Assembly (NCBI GenBank): GCA_910587595.1
Contig: CAJULQ010000009.1
Location: 1 to 48,031 of the forward strand
DNA from: an uncultured Christensenellaceae bacterium
GTDB taxonomy: Bacteria > Bacillota > Clostridia > Christensenellales > Pumilibacteraceae
DNA length: 48,031 nt
Direction of reading: 5' to 3'
Shown piece by piece: positions 7,905 through 16,883 of this stretch (position 1 is its first letter; the number at the start of each line of letters is the position of its first letter). The position numbers and the translations under genes were made by a program. Under the pieces are notes generated by a model. It was not told the DNA's origin, ran no database searches, and saw only the letters and a program-made list of their open reading frames with translations.

Positions 7905-9668
7905 GTGAGAAGTTTCAAAAAGCTTGGCGCGATCGCAATGACCGTTATGCTTGTTTTGGCATTGTGCTCGTGTAGCGCGGCGGGGGCGGGCGCGCCTATC
8001 GACACGTCGCAAAACGGGCGTAAGCTTGCCGACGCAAACGGGGAGGAACAAACGGTGACAACGCAGACCGAGCAAACGGCGGCCTATTTATTTGTGCATT
8101 TCGTAGGCAGAGAATCGAGCGCCGACGACGAGCAGATCTATTTTTCGGTATCGCAAAACGGCACCGATTGGGAAACGCTCAACTACGGCAAGCCCGTTCT
8201 CAAAAGCACGGTGGGCGAGCGCGGCGTGCGCGATCCGCACATTATCCGTTCGCCCGAGGGCGACAAATTCTATTTGATCGCCACCGATCTTTCCATATAC
8301 AATATAAACGGCAATTGGGGCGCCAGCCAAACGGACGGCAGCAAATCCATTGTGATCTGGGAATCGGAAGATCTTTTGCAATGGAGCGAGCCGCGCCTTA
8401 GAGAGATTGCGCGGCAAAACGCCGGTTGCACGTGGGCGCCCGAATCTATCTACGACGAAGAACGAGGCGCGTATATGGTTTTTTGGGCGTCTAAAACGGG
8501 CGAGGATTGGACGCACCGCATTTATCGGAGCTACACGACCGACTTCGACACGTTCACGCCGCCCGAAGTATATATGGAAAGCGACGTGTCTTTGATAGAC
8601 ACCACGTTTTTGAAAGAGGGCGACACCTACTACCGTTTTACCAAAAACGAGGCGGCCACGTATGTGTATATGGAAAAGAGCAAATCGCTCAACGGCGATT
8701 TCGAAGCGGTGAGCACGTTTACGGTAAACGGTGATTCGGGCACGTCGCTGACGGGATACGAAGGCCCCACGGTGTATAAGCTCAACGGGCAAGACAAGTG
8801 GTGCATGCTGTTGGACAATTACGGCACCGGCGCGGGATATAAACCGTTTGTTACCGACGACATCGCCACGGGGCGGTTTGCGTCGGGCACGGCGTTTAAT
8901 TTCGGCGGCACCACGTTTCGGCACGGCACGGTGATGCCCATAACGCAAGCCGAGTACGACGCGCTCAAAGCGGCGTATGACAAGCCGCTCGATCCGCCGC
9001 CCGCGCCCGTGTTCTCTATGGAATTTCCCTCGCGCGGCGTTACGCCCGAACAAGGTGCGGCCACCGCTTCGTCGTCGCTCCTTACATACGATACGGGCGT
9101 GAAAGGCGGCGAGGACAAAGCGGCCAAGTTTTCTTCGGGCGCGCTCGGAAAGGCATATATCACGCTCACGGCCGACAAAGACGGCAACAACCCGTTGGCG
9201 GGGCGCAGCGAATATACGGTGTCCTTTGCCGTAAAACCCACGGCCGACGGCGCCGCGTGGTGGTTCTATGCCGCGCCCGACGAAACCGCGCCCGTGTATC
9301 AGAAAGAAAAGTACATAGGCGTGCGCACCCAAAACGGCAAGGTGTATTGCGAGCGGTACGACAACGACGGCGGTCGTTCGGAAGCTTTAGAGGGCGCTTG
9401 CGCCAAAAACGCATGGCAGCACATCACCGTCGTATTGCATGCCGACAAAACGCAACTGTTCGTGAACGGCACGCTTGTTTCCACGGTGGCGTCGTCGGTG
9501 GATTCGGCGGCCATGTTGGGCGCCACGCCCGTCATTCAGTTGGGTAAAGCCAATTGGGGCGGCGGCGAGTATGCCGACGGCTGTATCGATTCGGTGCGCA
9601 TTCACGATCGCGTGCTCACCGAAACCGAGGTGATTTCCAACTATAAAGACGCCATGGGCAAGGCATGA
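7905..9668 (+). CDS. GH43-family glycosidase lipoprotein with C-terminal LamG-like domain
   Basis: Predicted surface lipoprotein (587 residues) of the glycoside hydrolase 43 fold, a family acting on arabinan, xylan and related side chains. GTG at 7905 is the start: it has AGGAGGG at good distance and gives a lipoprotein signal ending LCSC (lipid Cys about 23). An open frame extends upstream but has no signal or binding site. The five-bladed propeller carries the three expected acids: Asp110 in GVRDP (base), Asp232 in LIDTT (pKa modulator) and Glu286 in GYEGPTVY (acid). NAGCTWAPES and the ATDLSIY strand are also typical. Residues about 368-587 look like a LamG/concanavalin-like beta-sandwich that may bind glycan. 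It leads an operon with an LRR lipoprotein and an Ig-like lipoprotein. The sugar specificity is not readable. Confidence 0.85.
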   Translation: MRSFKKLGAIAMTVMLVLALCSCSAAGAGAPIDTSQNGRKLADANGEEQTVTTQTEQTAAYLFVHFVGRESSADDEQIYFSVSQNGTDWETLNYGKPVLKSTVGERGVRDPHIIRSPEGDKFYLIATDLSIYNINGNWGASQTDGSKSIVIWESEDLLQWSEPRLREIARQNAGCTWAPESIYDEERGAYMVFWASKTGEDWTHRIYRSYTTDFDTFTPPEVYMESDVSLIDTTFLKEGDTYYRFTKNEAATYVYMEKSKSLNGDFEAVSTFTVNGDSGTSLTGYEGPTVYKLNGQDKWCMLLDNYGTGAGYKPFVTDDIATGRFASGTAFNFGGTTFRHGTVMPITQAEYDALKAAYDKPLDPPPAPVFSMEFPSRGVTPEQGAATASSSLLTYDTGVKGGEDKAAKFSSGALGKAYITLTADKDGNNPLAGRSEYTVSFAVKPTADGAAWWFYAAPDETAPVYQKEKYIGVRTQNGKVYCERYDNDGGRSEALEGACAKNAWQHITVVLHADKTQLFVNGTLVSTVASSVDSAAMLGATPVIQLGKANWGGGEYADGCIDSVRIHDRVLTETEVISNYKDAMGKA

Positions 9669-9690
9669 GCGCGGGAGGAAAAAGGACGGT

Positions 9691-11220
9691 ATGAAAAACA
9701 AGATCAAACGGCTTTTGACCTATGCGGCGGCCGCCGTTGCGGCGATGGCATGTTTTGCGTGCGGCGACGATAAACCGCATACGCATACCTATGAAAGCGC
9801 ATGGACGTATAACAGCGAATACCATTGGCACGCGGCCTCGTGCGGGCACGACGGCAAAGCGACAGACAAATCGGCGCATTCGCTCACGGTGCAAGAACAT
9901 CGCGAGGAGAGTTGCGAGCAAGACGGCTACACGGTGTATGCTTGCGTGTGCGGGTACACAACGCGGGAAGAGTACACGGCTGCGGGGCACACCTACGGCA
10001 CCGAGGCGTGGGCGCACGACGGCGCCACGCATTGGCGGCCGGCGCTGTGCGGGCATGACGACGCCAAGGGCGATCAAGCCTATCACAGCTACACGCTTGG
10101 CAACCGTTGCTTGTGCGGCTACGAATACCAAGAAATGCCCGCCGAATGGTTTGCATTCGAGCGGCGCGGCGGCGGCTATGCCGTTACGGGTTTTTCGGCC
10201 GCGGCGCAAGAAAAAACCGAAATTCGCTTGCCCGCGGTTTATAACGGCTTGCCCGTTACGGAGATCGCCGAATACGCGTTTGCCGAGCAAATAGAACTTA
10301 CCGGCGTGATCTTGCCGTCGGGTATCCAATCGGTGGGGCGAGAGGCCTTTCGCAACTGCACCGAACTTGCGTCCGTTGTTTTGAGCGCGGGGCTTACGCA
10401 TATTCGCGCGGCGGCGTTCGAGGGGTGCGCCAAACTGCAAAACGTTTTACTGCCCGAAGGCGTGACGGAATTGGGCGCGTATGCGTTCGAGGGGTGTGCC
10501 GCGTTGGCAAATTTGTCGTTGCCGACAACGCTTTCTTCGTTGGGCGAACAGGCGTTTGCGTATTGCACCGCTTTGCAGTGTGTATCGTTGCCGCAAGGGG
10601 TGCAAACGATAGGCGCCAACACCTTTCTCGGTTGCGCGGCGCTCTCGCAAGTAATGTTGCCCGACGGCATAACGAGTGTGGGCAACCAAGCGTTTGCGCG
10701 TTGCACGGCTTTGCAAACGGTGACATTGCCCGATACGGTCACGTTCATCGGCATGAACGCTTTTAAGGGCAGCGGCCTTACCGCCATCGAACTGCCCGAT
10801 TCGGTAGAGTATCTCGGCGCGTATGCATTCCGCGATTGCGCGTCGCTTGTAAGCGCTACGCTTTCTAAAAAGATAGCTTACACAACGGGCGATTGGTTTT
10901 CGGGTTGCGGCGCGTTGCGTTCGCTCACCGTGCCGTTCGTGGGCAACCATACGTCGGACGGCGAGGCCATAGAAACGGCGTTCGGTTTCATATTCGGCAC
11001 GCAACCGCAAAACGGCGACTTGTTTGCGGCCACCCAACAAAACGGCAATACGTACTATATCCCCAAAACGCTTACGCATGTAACGGTGCTGGGCGGCACG
11101 GTGTCCGACAACGCGTTTGCGGGGTGCGACCATATCGAGCGCATCACGTTAACGGCAAACGTGACCGAGACTATGCTGTCGTTTGCGGGGTGCTCGGCGC
11201 AGATCGAGCGGCTTTCGTAA
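9691..11220 (+). CDS. BspA-type leucine-rich-repeat lipoprotein
   Basis: Surface lipoprotein of 509 residues. The signal peptide ends near AMACFACGDD (lipid Cys about 24). A Cys/His-rich segment with two YGTEAW/YESAW-type repeats follows (about 28-135), holding paired motifs such as CGHD and CLCGY. Residues about 165-420 are a run of LRR_5 (BspA/Treponema) repeats with the pattern LPxGVxxIGxxAFxGCxxL, for example LPEGVTELGAYAFEGC. Such proteins act as adhesins or ligand-binding surface proteins. It starts 22 bases after the GH43 stop with GGGAGG upstream, and is followed 22 bases later by another lipoprotein, so the three are probably co-expressed. The ligand is unknown. Confidence 0.85.
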   Translation: MKNKIKRLLTYAAAAVAAMACFACGDDKPHTHTYESAWTYNSEYHWHAASCGHDGKATDKSAHSLTVQEHREESCEQDGYTVYACVCGYTTREEYTAAGHTYGTEAWAHDGATHWRPALCGHDDAKGDQAYHSYTLGNRCLCGYEYQEMPAEWFAFERRGGGYAVTGFSAAAQEKTEIRLPAVYNGLPVTEIAEYAFAEQIELTGVILPSGIQSVGREAFRNCTELASVVLSAGLTHIRAAAFEGCAKLQNVLLPEGVTELGAYAFEGCAALANLSLPTTLSSLGEQAFAYCTALQCVSLPQGVQTIGANTFLGCAALSQVMLPDGITSVGNQAFARCTALQTVTLPDTVTFIGMNAFKGSGLTAIELPDSVEYLGAYAFRDCASLVSATLSKKIAYTTGDWFSGCGALRSLTVPFVGNHTSDGEAIETAFGFIFGTQPQNGDLFAATQQNGNTYYIPKTLTHVTVLGGTVSDNAFAGCDHIERITLTANVTETMLSFAGCSAQIERLS

Positions 11221-11242
11221 CAACGCGTAAAGAGGTGAAAAG

Positions 11243-13276
11243 ATGAGAACGAAAATAGCAAGTATAACGAGCAAGCTGTTGCTAATCGCGCTGACGGCGG
11301 CGCTGGGCATTTGCGTGGCGGCGTGCGGCAAAGACGATACGGCGGCGCCCGTCGTGTCCGACGTAACGCTTGCCGCCGCGGCGGGCGAAACGTTGGGCGC
11401 CGTGGAAAACGAGCATAGGCTCACGTATACCGCCACCGAGGGCAGCGACATAACGGTAACGGTGCAAAAGGACGGCGCGCCCGCAACGGACGCCGAGTAT
11501 ACGTATACGCACAGCACGGGCATCATCGTGTTTCATGTCACGGGCGAATTTACGGTAACGGTGCTTGCCGAAAAAGACGGCAAGAGCGACGAGGGCGCCG
11601 TGACGCTTCGTATCGGATCGTATGCCGCCGCGCCGGCGGGCAGCGCGCCCGTGATCACGTTGCGTTGGAGCGACGATACCAACGCGGCCAAAATCGAAGA
11701 GGGCAGCGTTTTGCCGCTCACGGCGCGCGTTGCGTTTGCCGCGGGCGATACGCAAACGGCGAGCGATTGGCAAGTGTCGAAGTTCGACGGCGAGCGGTTT
11801 GCGCCCGTAGAGCAAGCGGCGGGCGTGTACGAATGGCAACACGGCCATGCCGTGTTCCGTCCGTTGGCGCCGGGGCTGTATCGCATCACGCTGTCGGCGC
11901 AAAGCGAAAGCGGATCGTCGCACAAAACGGTGGGCGTGGAGGCGTGCGCCGCGCGGCTTAGTTTGGCGCTTTCCGACGAAGTGGCGCTCACGAACGGCCG
12001 CGTGCGTTTGTTGACCGCAACGAGTTCGGGCATAGCGTACACGGTGCGCAATGCCGCGGGCAACGGCGAGGCGTATCTCGGCAATTACGACGTTCGCATA
12101 GAAAAAGACGATCCCGCCGTTACGGTGGAAAAAGCGGAGGAAGACACCGTGTTGCGCGTGTCCTCGCAAACGGACAGCACCGCGCTCGTCACGGTAACAT
12201 ACGCGCACAGAACGGTGGCGGATGCGGTGTACAGCCTTTCCGTTCCCGTCGGGTTCGTGTCCGATCTCGAAAACGCGCCCGCGTTCGGCGCCGATCCGTT
12301 CGGCGGCACTTGCGACACGCTGTTGCCCAGCACGGGGCTTGTGCTGTATCACAACGTGACTGCGGCCGACGGTCGACCCCTTTCGTATGCCGACGTGCAA
12401 TATGAGGTTATAGACAGCTCGCTCACGCGCGCCAAACAAACCAACGGACAAAGTACGCTGGCCGCAAAAGTGTATGCCGACGTGCGCGGCAATACAAATT
12501 ATCCGTTCGTGCTGGTGGAAGACTTTGAAAACAACACGTCGTCGGGCACGGTCACCGTGCGGTTGACCGCCACGTCGAACGGCGTGTCGGCATCGGCCGT
12601 AAAGGTGTTTACGGTCACGCCCTTGTCTTCCAACGTTACGGGCAAATTCGACGACGCGGCCGGTCTTAACAATTATATCTCGCAAGTATACGACATCGGC
12701 GCCACCGATTACGACGTGATCACGTCGGGCAACAACCGCCAAAACATGGTGGTCGGCAAAGAGGGACTGATCGTCAACCGCGCTTGGGGTGGCGGCGATA
12801 TCGTGTGCGTGCAACCCAACGGCGCGGACAATTTCCGATTGGATTTTCGCTACACCGTGCTCAACCGTTTGGACGTGAACGCCGACACCAAAAACAAAGC
12901 GTCGTTCAGCGTGCACTTCCGCACGGGCAAATTCGAGGGGTGGAACAGCAATCAAACCGCGTTTTACGCCGAGAACAGCGACCAAACGATCACGGCGGGG
13001 TATTGGGGCGCGGGCGACACCGTTTGGAGCAACGAAAAACCGGAAGTTCGCATCGGCACGCCGTTGCACGTGCGGCTCACCCACACCGTGACCGACGGCG
13101 CCGTGCGCTATTTGTGGCAGTGGTCGTACGACGGCGAAACGTACACCGATTGGATTTCCTATTCCATGGCAACGTCCGGCAACGCCGGCGACATCGGCGC
13201 GCCCGTGTATGCGTTGCAGTTTATCCACGAGGCGGGTTGCTACCTCTTGGGCGGCATGACGCTTACGTTGCTGTGA
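11243..13276 (+). CDS. Ig-like surface lipoprotein with C-terminal lectin-like domain, function unknown
   Basis: A 677-residue lipoprotein with a clear lipobox VAAC (Cys28). The body looks like several beta-sandwich (bacterial Ig-like/cadherin-like) domains from about 35 to 460, rich in Thr/Val strands. It ends in a segment (about 460-677) with FRLDFRY, ASFSVHFRT, HVRLTHTV and WQWSYDGETYTDW, which resembles the jelly-roll lectin or LamG-like folds found on carbohydrate-active proteins. I recognise no catalytic motif. Co-transcription with a GH43 enzyme suggests a glycan-binding or scaffolding role (inference). AGAGGTG precedes the ATG. A strong terminator follows 33 bases after the stop. Confidence 0.7.
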   Translation: MRTKIASITSKLLLIALTAALGICVAACGKDDTAAPVVSDVTLAAAAGETLGAVENEHRLTYTATEGSDITVTVQKDGAPATDAEYTYTHSTGIIVFHVTGEFTVTVLAEKDGKSDEGAVTLRIGSYAAAPAGSAPVITLRWSDDTNAAKIEEGSVLPLTARVAFAAGDTQTASDWQVSKFDGERFAPVEQAAGVYEWQHGHAVFRPLAPGLYRITLSAQSESGSSHKTVGVEACAARLSLALSDEVALTNGRVRLLTATSSGIAYTVRNAAGNGEAYLGNYDVRIEKDDPAVTVEKAEEDTVLRVSSQTDSTALVTVTYAHRTVADAVYSLSVPVGFVSDLENAPAFGADPFGGTCDTLLPSTGLVLYHNVTAADGRPLSYADVQYEVIDSSLTRAKQTNGQSTLAAKVYADVRGNTNYPFVLVEDFENNTSSGTVTVRLTATSNGVSASAVKVFTVTPLSSNVTGKFDDAAGLNNYISQVYDIGATDYDVITSGNNRQNMVVGKEGLIVNRAWGGGDIVCVQPNGADNFRLDFRYTVLNRLDVNADTKNKASFSVHFRTGKFEGWNSNQTAFYAENSDQTITAGYWGAGDTVWSNEKPEVRIGTPLHVRLTHTVTDGAVRYLWQWSYDGETYTDWISYSMATSGNAGDIGAPVYALQFIHEAGCYLLGGMTLTLL

Positions 13277-13307
13277 CCGATCTCTTAGCCGCATAAAACG
13301 AGCGAGA

Positions 13308-13340
13308 AGATACCCGCGTGCGAACGCGGGTATCTATTTT
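13308..13340 (+). terminator. Rho-independent terminator ending the lipoprotein operon
   Basis: AGATACCCGCG and CGCGGGTATCT form a perfect 11-bp stem followed by ATTTTG. It separates the lipoprotein operon from the promoter region of the large membrane operon. Confidence 0.88.
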
Positions 13341-13353
13341 GTTACCAAAACGC

Positions 13354-13381
13354 TTGACGCGGGGGGGGGACATGTTAAAAT
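13354..13381 (+). promoter_or_regulatory. Promoter with a G9 homopolymer in the spacer (possible phase-variable promoter)
   Basis: TTGACG (13354-13359), a 16-base spacer and TAAAAT (13376-13381). Nine consecutive G (13361-13369) fill most of the spacer. Slippage by one G would bring the spacer to the optimal 17 bases, the arrangement known from the Neisseria porA promoter. It is upstream of a second promoter and of the large operon. The tract length could also be a sequencing or assembly error. Confidence 0.5.
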
Positions 13382-13431
13382 ACCAAGCAAGACAACTAAG
13401 AAATGCCAAAGGGGCAAAGGGGCGTAAACTC

Positions 13432-13460
13432 TTGCCAATGTGATAAATGTGTGATATACT
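13432..13460 (+). promoter_or_regulatory. Second promoter of the large membrane operon
   Basis: TTGCCA (13432-13437), 17 bases, TATACT (13455-13460), 62 bases upstream of the start at 13523. A tandem AAAGGGGC duplication (13408-13423) lies just upstream and might be an operator. Confidence 0.7.
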
Positions 13461-13522
13461 GTACGAGCATAACGTATAATAGCGCGTGTTGTATCCGTGC
13501 GGCAACAATGGAAGGGAGCGGT

Positions 13523-16500
13523 ATGATTAAAAACAAACGACTGGTATTTGCCATGTCATTGCAACAAAGGATCCGGCTGATTACGAGCGCCGATCTATAT
13601 AAAAGCAGAACGTTGGAAGGGTATGACTTTCCCCAAATGCATTGGCAAGCCGACCCTTTGCGCGGCTTGGGCGCGCGCGTTACCCGTTTTCCCTCCGACC
13701 GCACGTTGGCGTGTTCGTTCGATCCCGCGTTGGTGCAACGGGTGTATGCTTGTATCGGCGCCGAGGCAAAGGCGTGCGCGCCGCTTGCCTATTACACGGT
13801 GGACAACCGCCCTTGTAGCGAGGATATTTGCCTCGATGCTTTTATGGTGGGGAAATTTGCCCAAAAGAAAGTGCGCGGCTTAAACGAGAGCGGCGCGTTC
13901 GTCAATTACAACGACATGTCGCGATTCGACGATACCGTGCAAGAGCATGTGGAAAGCGGCCTCATTAACGACGCGGTGCTATCGAGCACCGAACCCGATT
14001 CGCTGTTGGTGCAACGGAGCGATAAAACCGATCTGTTAAACGGCTACCGCTTGGGCGGTCTTCGATTCGGTTTGGCGGCCGCCAAAGAGGACGTGGCGCG
14101 CTATCTGCGCGACGGGTATTCGTTCGTATTTTTGGAAAGCGATTTTACCGACGAGTTGGTGCCCTATCTTACCGCGCTCACGCTCGAATACCGCGAGGCG
14201 TTCAACGCGTGCGCCCGCGGTAAGATCACGCCCGAAAAGGTGGAGCTGTGTTGCCGCGAGTTGGTCATGTTGCCCGAAGACCGCATCAACGAGGCGTGCG
14301 ACAGAGTGATCGACATGCTCGTTGCTTTGCAAAACAACAACGCGGACGCGGTGAACGAGTGCCGCGTGTCGCTGGGCAAAGAGGGGGCGCTGTTTAACGA
14401 GCCGTTGCACGACGAGGCGGCGCTCGACGCCGCGCGCGGCTCGGTGGTGCTAATTAAAAACGACGGCGTGTTGCCGTTGCCGCATGAGAAAAAAGTGGCG
14501 GTGTTCGGCGAGTACGCCAAAAAAGAGAGCTATCACGATACGGGCAACGACCCCACGGCGCCCTTTTTGCCGTTCGAGGTGATCAACGCATACGATATCC
14601 AAACGGTGGGGTTTGCCTACGGCTACCGCGAGGGCGAGCCGGTGCATGCAGATCTATTGAACACGGCGCGTAAATTGGCGGCCAAGGCGGACGCGGCTTT
14701 GGTATTCTTGTGCGCCCGCGCGGACGAGCACACGTTGCCCGCCGAGCAACTCGATTTTTTGCGCGAGCTTTCTGCATGCGGCAAAAAGGTGATCGCCGTG
14801 GTATCGTGCGACGGCGTTTTGGATATGCACTTTACCGAGCTGTGCCATGCCGTGTTGTTAACGCACCGCGGCGGGCAAAAGTCGGCGCACGCGGTGTTCG
14901 AGGCGATCACGGGATTTATCACGCCGTCGGGCAAATTGCCCTATGCCGTGCGCGAGCGCGTGGAAACGGACGGCACGGAGAGCGGGGCGGTGCGCTATCC
15001 CGTGGGATACGGGTTGTCTTACACGTCGTTTGCCTATTCGGGCTTTCGCATGACCGACCGCGGCGTGAGCGTTACCGTTACCAATACGGGCGCGTACGAC
15101 GGCAGCGCCACGGTGTTTTTATACGTGCAACCCAAAGCGACCGAAAACAAACAGGCGGGCGAGCGCGTGTTGCGAGGCTTTGCCAAAGTGCACCTTAAAA
15201 AGAACGGCGTGGAAAAAGTGTTTTTGCCTTTCGACGAGGGCACGTTCCGCACCTTTCATTTTTCCAAAGGGCTGTTTTGCATAGAGGGCGGCGAATACAT
15301 AGTCACGGTGGGCGAAAACGAATCGGACGTGCGCTTGCAAGGCGAGATCACGTTGCAAGCGCACACCTACGAAGAACAGAGCGAGGCCTCTGCGGCAACG
15401 CCTATTGCCGATCCGAAAAATGCGCTCGACGCGTTTGCCGACACGCAAGACAAGCGCGGTTTTTACGCGCGCAAACACACCGCGCCCGTGGGCGGGCGTT
15501 TTGCGGCGGCCATTCTGCTGGCGGCCTATTTCGATATTGCGGCGGCGCTTTTGTGGCTGTTCGATATATTGCCCGCCGAAACGGCCGCCTATTTGTTGGT
15601 GGGCGTGTTCTTGGCATTATTGCATATCGCGGTGATCGTGTATTGCGTGTCGGCTTATCGTAGGCACCGAGCGCTCGAAAAGCTAAACGTGCCCGTGGTG
15701 GACGACGTAGTGTCGGCGCTCGGCAACTTTACCGAACTTGCGTGCGTTTCGTATGAAAAGCCCATTGAACCCGACGTGGCCGAACAAGAAGAACAACGTT
15801 TGGAAGAGGAGCGAGAAGAGGCCGAACAAGCCCAAGAAGAAGTGCCCGTGTATACCTACGATACCGGTTTTACCGAGGGCGTGCGGCAGCAGATCAAGTT
15901 TCGCAACGACGTGACGTTCCCCGAAATTTGCGCCAATTTTCACGACCATGTCGCGGGGTGGGGCGTGGAAGTGGACGCGTCGAGCGTGCGCGCGCTGTTC
16001 GCGGCTTTGGCGGCGAGCAAGCTTGTGTTGATAGACGTGAAAAACAAAGAGGTGTTGCCGAACCTACTCATTGCGCTCGGCAGTTATTTTCAAGGCGCCG
16101 ACGTGGTGGACGCGCGCCCCGAATGGAACAAGCCCGCCGATCTATATTGGACGTTGGAGGGCGACAAATACACGGCGTCGGGTTTTGTCAACTCGCTGTA
16201 CGCCGCCGAACGCACGCCCGATAAAAACGCCGTTTGCATTCTAAGCAACGTGTCGCCCTCTTCGCTGCGCGATTGGTTTGCCGACGGTATCCGCTACGCG
16301 CTCTTTCCCAGCGAAAAGCACGTGCTCAAATTAAACGATACCACGCAAGCCGTGATGCCGCACAATGTGCATTATCTGTTGTTTACCGATAGCGGCGGCG
16401 ACGATCTGCCCGCCGATCTGGCGGCGGCGTCGGTGCAAATCGAAATGGTGTGCAACACGGCGTCCGCCATCGGCGATCCGGTGGAAAGCAAGCCGGTGTC

Positions 16501-16864
16501 TTTGCGCGTGTTCGACGATTTGATCCGCGAGGCGCGGGAAGAACACTTTTTGCCCGAAACCGTTTGGAAAAAGTTGGACGAATTGGTAGAGGCCATCAAT
16601 GCGGGCGAACGGTTCGGTATCGGCAACAAGAACTTGTTGCAACTCGAACGGTTTTCGTCCGTGTTGCTTGCGTGCGGCGCCGACGAGAGCGAGGCATTTT
16701 CGGCCGTGTTCACGGGCAAGATCGCGGCGCTGCTCAAAACATTGCAAGTATATCGGGCGGACAAAGGCGATAAAATGCTGTTCGGCATTATCGAAAAGCT
16801 GTTTGCCGACGAAAATCTCACCAAGATACGCAAGGCGCTCATGAAAGCGTCGCGCGGGCAATAA
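13523..16864 (+). CDS. Fusion: inactive GH3-like domain, two membrane helices, degenerate McrB-like AAA domain
   Basis: A 1113-residue protein that I believe carries two pseudo-enzyme domains. Residues about 10-615 follow a GH3 beta-glucosidase from end to end: the MSLQQRIRLITSADLY start, SVVLIKNDGVLPLP, SGKLPYAV, YPVGYGLSYTSFAYS and the C-terminal fibronectin-like domain. Where active enzymes have the nucleophile block VVSDWGA this one has FGLAAAKED (about 183-190), and the KHFAANNxE block reads VNYNDMSRFDD. Two helices (about 657-681 and 685-711) and a Glu-rich linker (749-773) follow. Residues 780-1113 align co-linearly with the AAA modules of the next genes, but Walker A reads IDVKNKEVLP and Walker B CILSNVSP. 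GGGAG precedes ATG 13523. There is no signal peptide, so both domains are probably cytoplasmic. Likely role: regulatory or structural subunit (inference). Confidence 0.75.
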   Translation: MIKNKRLVFAMSLQQRIRLITSADLYKSRTLEGYDFPQMHWQADPLRGLGARVTRFPSDRTLACSFDPALVQRVYACIGAEAKACAPLAYYTVDNRPCSEDICLDAFMVGKFAQKKVRGLNESGAFVNYNDMSRFDDTVQEHVESGLINDAVLSSTEPDSLLVQRSDKTDLLNGYRLGGLRFGLAAAKEDVARYLRDGYSFVFLESDFTDELVPYLTALTLEYREAFNACARGKITPEKVELCCRELVMLPEDRINEACDRVIDMLVALQNNNADAVNECRVSLGKEGALFNEPLHDEAALDAARGSVVLIKNDGVLPLPHEKKVAVFGEYAKKESYHDTGNDPTAPFLPFEVINAYDIQTVGFAYGYREGEPVHADLLNTARKLAAKADAALVFLCARADEHTLPAEQLDFLRELSACGKKVIAVVSCDGVLDMHFTELCHAVLLTHRGGQKSAHAVFEAITGFITPSGKLPYAVRERVETDGTESGAVRYPVGYGLSYTSFAYSGFRMTDRGVSVTVTNTGAYDGSATVFLYVQPKATENKQAGERVLRGFAKVHLKKNGVEKVFLPFDEGTFRTFHFSKGLFCIEGGEYIVTVGENESDVRLQGEITLQAHTYEEQSEASAATPIADPKNALDAFADTQDKRGFYARKHTAPVGGRFAAAILLAAYFDIAAALLWLFDILPAETAAYLLVGVFLALLHIAVIVYCVSAYRRHRALEKLNVPVVDDVVSALGNFTELACVSYEKPIEPDVAEQEEQRLEEEREEAEQAQEEVPVYTYDTGFTEGVRQQIKFRNDVTFPEICANFHDHVAGWGVEVDASSVRALFAALAASKLVLIDVKNKEVLPNLLIALGSYFQGADVVDARPEWNKPADLYWTLEGDKYTASGFVNSLYAAERTPDKNAVCILSNVSPSSLRDWFADGIRYALFPSEKHVLKLNDTTQAVMPHNVHYLLFTDSGGDDLPADLAAASVQIEMVCNTASAIGDPVESKPVSLRVFDDLIREAREEHFLPETVWKKLDELVEAINAGERFGIGNKNLLQLERFSSVLLACGADESEAFSAVFTGKIAALLKTLQVYRADKGDKMLFGIIEKLFADENLTKIRKALMKASRGQ

Positions 16865-16883
16865 AAACGGAGGACGAAACGAT

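Noticed and set aside
11282..13294. A 670-codon open frame on the minus strand opposite the Ig-like lipoprotein gene, and a 414-codon one at 8088-9332
   Set aside because: They mirror the third-position G/C bias of the plus-strand genes, are rich in Arg/His/Ala without domain pattern, and have no ribosome site. The plus-strand genes have signal peptides and recognisable domains.
13523..15400. An active beta-glucosidase
   Set aside because: The nucleophile Asp block and the conserved KHFAANN block are missing and there is no signal peptide.
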